A DNA stretch of 47,422 nucleotides from Agromyces subbeticus DSM 16689 (GTDB taxonomy: Bacteria > Actinomycetota > Actinomycetes > Actinomycetales > Microbacteriaceae): positions 1 through 47,422 of the forward strand of contig NZ_ATXG01000021.1 of assembly GCF_000421565.1 (NCBI RefSeq), in the 5' to 3' direction. This document shows, piece after piece, positions 44,480 to 47,422 of this stretch. Position numbers and translations under genes: made by a program. Position 1 is the first letter of the stretch. Every line of letters starts with the position of its first letter. The notes beneath the pieces are model-generated. The model saw only the letters and a program-made list of their open reading frames with translations, did not search any database and was not told where the DNA came from.

Positions 44480-47422
44480 TTGCTCCCGAACACCCTCCCG
44501 CGACGCTCGATTTCGCTCGTCGCCCTGCTCGTCGCCCTCATGACCGCGCTCTCGATCTGGCAGCCCTCGGTGGCCGCCGCATCCGAACCGGACGTGCCGC
44601 ATCTCGTGTCGCTCGAGCGCCTTTCGAGTGACGTGGTCGAGCACGGCGACGAGATCGTGATCGGCTGGGAGTTCGACGCCCCCGTCGACATGGTGAGCGT
44701 GATGCTGCGCGATTCGATGGGCGGCTCGCAGAACCTGTACGGAAACGGGGGTGCTGCCACGTCGGGTGAGGTTCGGGGCACGGTCGACACGGCCTCGTGG
44801 CCGGGTGGGACAGTCACGTTCAACGGCCTCAGCTACTCCTGGATGTCGGGGGACCAGTACAAGACCGTCAGCCTGGACGCGAACGGCGTGGTCACCTGGA
44901 AGACCGACGGCCTTCCGGCGGTGCCACCCGTCGGTGACGCGATCCACGTCGCGCCGTTCGACGTGGCCTCCGATGTCGACCTGTCGATTCCACCGGCGCT
45001 GCTGAGCGCGGAACTGCAGTCGGCGGAGGTGCTCACCGATGGTGCTGAGGTCGTGATCCCCTGGGAATTCGACCGGCCCGTGGAGTCGGTCACGCTCCGA
45101 TTCCGTGATGGAGTCGGCAGGGGACACGCCGCCGAGTGGTCCGCATGGGGGAACGGGGCCGGTCCCTCGACGGCGGGCGTTGCGCGGGTGCTCGTCGAAA
45201 CGCCGGAATGGGCCGCCGGCACGGTCGTGTTCTCCGAGCTCACGTACACCTGGGGTATGGGGAAGTCCATGACCCTCAGCGCCCAGGGTGCGGTCGTCTA
45301 CAAGCAGCCGAGCGGGTTGGCGGATGCGACCCTGCCCGCGGGCGGGCTCGGGCACCTCGCGTTCGACATCGATTCCGACTTCGATCCGTCGGCGACGCCC
45401 GGGCTGACCTCGCTCGAGCGCACGTCGGCCGACGTGGTCGGCGATGGTGACGAAGTGGTGCTTCAGTGGTCGTTCGATGCTCCCGTCGACTCGATGACGG
45501 TGACCCTGCGTGACGCGTTGGGTGGGCTGCATCCTCAGTACTCGGGGATGTGGGGGGCGTCGACGTCCGGCGAGATCCGCATGGCAGTCGACACCGCGAT
45601 CTGGCCGCGCGGCCCGGTGGTGCTCGAGAGTATTCACTACGCGTGGGGCCTCGGCGAGCACTACAAGTCGGTTCAGCTGGGTGCAGACGGTGCGGTGATC
45701 TGGGCATCCGGTGAGGTCGGCGAGATCCCCTCGGCCGCGGAGGCCATCGATGTTCCCGAGTTCCAGGTGGAATCCGACCTCGATCTGTCGATACCGCCGC
45801 TGCTCTCCAGCGCATCGCGAACCTCGGCCGGTGTGCTCGCGGACGGTGACGAACTCGCCGTCGCATGGTCGTTCGATCGTCCGGTCGATCAGGTACGCGT
45901 GCGTTTCCGTGACGCCATGGGTTCGCCGAGATACGCATCCTGGTGGGGCGGAATGACTCCGACCACCGACGGCGTCGCGCGTGCAACGATCGACACCACG
46001 GAGTGGGCCGGCGGCGCAGCGGTCTTCGACGGCATCGAGTACCGCTGGGGAGCCGCCTCGATGAGCCTGGATGCCAGCGGCGCAGTCGAGTACAAGTCTC
46101 CGAGCGGGGTGAAGGATGCCACCCTTCCGGTCGCCGACCTCGTCGGGCTGACGTTCGACGTCGATTCCGACATCGACCTGGCTGCGGTCCCGGCGCTGTC
46201 GTCGGTGACCCGGATCTCGGGTCCCACTCTCGGTGAGGGCCAACAGCTGCAGATCGGGTGGGAGTTCGACGCGCCGGTCGATTGGGTGGCATTCACCTAC
46301 GTCGATGGACTCGGTCGTCACCATTCGCTCCACTGGTCGGGTGCGCTGACGACGGCAGGGGTGGCGACGCAACCGCTGGACACGTCGTCCTGGGCACCCG
46401 GCGCGGCCGAGCTCCTGCAGGTCCGCTATTCGGGGGCTGGTGACGGCTCGATCGTCCTGTTGCGTGATGGCACGATGTCGTCGAAGCTGCCGGCCGGCAT
46501 CGACGACGCGGCCCCGTTCCCCGGCGGTTTCGCCGGTCTCGACTTCCAGGTCGAGTCCGACGTGGTGTTCCAGACGGTATCCATCCCGGAGCCGGTATTC
46601 GTCGACGCCACGTGCGACGCGCCTGCGCACCTGAAGCTCGATGACTTCCCCCACGGAATGTGGTCGTGGTCGCCGAACGACGGTCGCTCGGGCGATGGCG
46701 CAGAGTCCCATGACGGTGCGCCGTGGTCACCTCGACCCGGGATTCCCTACACGGTCGAGGCCTACTTCGACGATGGGTGGGGAACGACGGGGCAGTCCCG
46801 ATGGACGCACCTGTTCGTCGCACCGGACTCCTGCGGACCGTTGCTGGAGCTGACTGCCGCTCCGACCCCGATCATCGACGGTGTCCCGGCGGTCGGATCC
46901 GAGCTGACCGTCGTCCCGGGAACGTGGGCGCCGGAACCCGTCGAGTTGTCGATCCAGTGGATGAGGGATGGCGTGCCGATCGTCGGCGCGACCACGGGCG
47001 TCTATGTCCTGACGGTGGACGATGCCGACGCGTCCATCACCGTGGAGGTGACCGGGTCCAAGGCAGGCTACGAGACCGCGGTCAGATCGAGCGACCCGGT
47101 CGACGTGCAGCCGGCGGTCCCGAGCCAGGTGGAGCGTTTCTCGGGTGCTGATCGGTTCGCGACGTCGGCGGTGATCTCGGCGGAGAGTTATGCGCCGGGT
47201 GTCGATGTGGTGTTCGTCGCGAACGGGTTGAACTTCCCGGATGCGTTGGCTGGTGCTCCGGTGGCTGGTGCGCAGGGTGGTCCGTTGCTGTTGGTGGCGG
47301 ACTCGATGATCCCGGCGGTCGTGGCGGCGGAGTTGGATCGTCTGGATCCGAAGCGGATCGTGGTGCTGGGCGGGGCGGGTGTGGTGCACGAGTCGGTGGT
47401 GCAGGAGCTGGAGGCGTACACG
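44480..47422 (+). CDS. Secreted five-repeat surface protein with Ig-like and CWB2 domains, 3' end missing
   Basis: Open frame of 981 codons running off the window. TTG start gives a clean signal peptide (RR, then ISLVALLVALMTALSIW, cleavage near VAAA-SE); starting at the internal ATG would destroy it. Residues ~43-706 are five tandem ~132-residue repeats (starts near 43, 174, 308, 441, 573): each has a GDE(x)-WEFDxPVD strand, an RD..G strand, a VDTxxWxxG turn, a YxWG strand and a closing SDxDLSIPP-like linker. I recognise no family. Residues ~790-877 are an Ig-like domain of the kind common in actinobacterial surface proteins (IQWMRDGVPIVGATTGVY). From ~884 begins a CWB2 cell-wall-binding repeat (RFSGADRFATSAVISAESY, NFPDALAGAPVA, VVLGGAGVV). 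Likely attached noncovalently to wall polymers. Confidence 0.9.
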   Translation, partial: MLPNTLPRRSISLVALLVALMTALSIWQPSVAAASEPDVPHLVSLERLSSDVVEHGDEIVIGWEFDAPVDMVSVMLRDSMGGSQNLYGNGGAATSGEVRGTVDTASWPGGTVTFNGLSYSWMSGDQYKTVSLDANGVVTWKTDGLPAVPPVGDAIHVAPFDVASDVDLSIPPALLSAELQSAEVLTDGAEVVIPWEFDRPVESVTLRFRDGVGRGHAAEWSAWGNGAGPSTAGVARVLVETPEWAAGTVVFSELTYTWGMGKSMTLSAQGAVVYKQPSGLADATLPAGGLGHLAFDIDSDFDPSATPGLTSLERTSADVVGDGDEVVLQWSFDAPVDSMTVTLRDALGGLHPQYSGMWGASTSGEIRMAVDTAIWPRGPVVLESIHYAWGLGEHYKSVQLGADGAVIWASGEVGEIPSAAEAIDVPEFQVESDLDLSIPPLLSSASRTSAGVLADGDELAVAWSFDRPVDQVRVRFRDAMGSPRYASWWGGMTPTTDGVARATIDTTEWAGGAAVFDGIEYRWGAASMSLDASGAVEYKSPSGVKDATLPVADLVGLTFDVDSDIDLAAVPALSSVTRISGPTLGEGQQLQIGWEFDAPVDWVAFTYVDGLGRHHSLHWSGALTTAGVATQPLDTSSWAPGAAELLQVRYSGAGDGSIVLLRDGTMSSKLPAGIDDAAPFPGGFAGLDFQVESDVVFQTVSIPEPVFVDATCDAPAHLKLDDFPHGMWSWSPNDGRSGDGAESHDGAPWSPRPGIPYTVEAYFDDGWGTTGQSRWTHLFVAPDSCGPLLELTAAPTPIIDGVPAVGSELTVVPGTWAPEPVELSIQWMRDGVPIVGATTGVYVLTVDDADASITVEVTGSKAGYETAVRSSDPVDVQPAVPSQVERFSGADRFATSAVISAESYAPGVDVVFVANGLNFPDALAGAPVAGAQGGPLLLVADSMIPAVVAAELDRLDPKRIVVLGGAGVVHESVVQELEAYT

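Noticed and set aside
44333..46711. 792-residue minus-strand open frame
   Set aside because: Opposite the repeat protein, which has signal peptide, repeats, Ig-like and CWB2 domains on the plus strand. Its apparent repeats only mirror those of the real gene.

Overview
High-GC actinobacterial chromosome, most likely Microbacteriaceae (Agromyces/Leifsonia/Microbacterium-like). Grounds: strong G/C third-position bias throughout, a DUF222/HNH gene of the 13E12 type behind an actinobacterial LexA box, a CWB2 cell-wall-binding module, DUF6325 and SHOCT proteins, HspR (HAIR) and sigma-R-type heat/redox control of clpB, TAGGCT/TAGGGT -10 boxes placed for leaderless transcripts, and a very frequent GGATGCC/GGCATCC word. 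No transposase, integrase, phage gene, CRISPR array, tRNA or rRNA was seen, so this reads as ordinary chromosome with accessory patches. || Layout. 1-400: 5' end of a DUF222/HNH endonuclease-like gene (minus) with an SOS promoter. 559-5555: AI-2E exporter, a large type I arylsulfatase, an unknown membrane protein and a PLDc_N/SHOCT membrane protein. 5686-11261: co-directional run of five membrane genes (MscS, ClC-like, SulP, GAP, second AI-2E). 11355-12179: DUF6325 plus SHOCT pair. 12258-15462: small biosynthetic cluster, type III polyketide synthase, SAM methyltransferase, FAD monooxygenase, with an odd three-stem palindrome inside it. 15612-20245: F420-type nitroreductase-like protein, PucR regulator and the divergent Zn-alcohol dehydrogenase/APC permease operon. 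20534-24407: minus-strand run of NmrA-like reductase, LLM flavin oxidoreductase, a protein with a GyrA-like C-terminal module, and secreted YceI. 24515-27339: conserved hypothetical and N-domain-less ClpB. 27505-35728: secreted M36 metalloprotease, MFS transporter, type B carboxylesterase and secreted S8 subtilase. 36132-40002: second Zn-alcohol dehydrogenase with UPF0303, opposed by IclR regulator and APC permease. 40240-44289: cell-surface cluster with a membrane-anchored unknown, a divergent copper amine oxidase with a C-terminal anchor, a DUF305 protein and a signal peptidase I. 44480-end: large secreted protein with five ~132-residue repeats, an Ig-like domain and the start of a CWB2 region, cut by the window end. 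|| Themes. Two loci repeat the combination regulator + Zn-ADH + APC permease, suggesting uptake and oxidation of amino-alcohol or amine substrates. The copper amine oxidase, the DUF305 protein and the signal peptidase lie in one co-directional run and may form a surface copper-dependent oxidase module. The type III PKS cluster resembles in logic the Streptomyces srsABC phenolic-lipid pathway. Most convergent or terminal gene ends carry long GC-rich hairpins that look like terminators. The least explained parts are the five-repeat surface protein, the modified TPQ motif of the amine oxidase, the three-stem palindrome and the GyrA-like module in a stand-alone protein.
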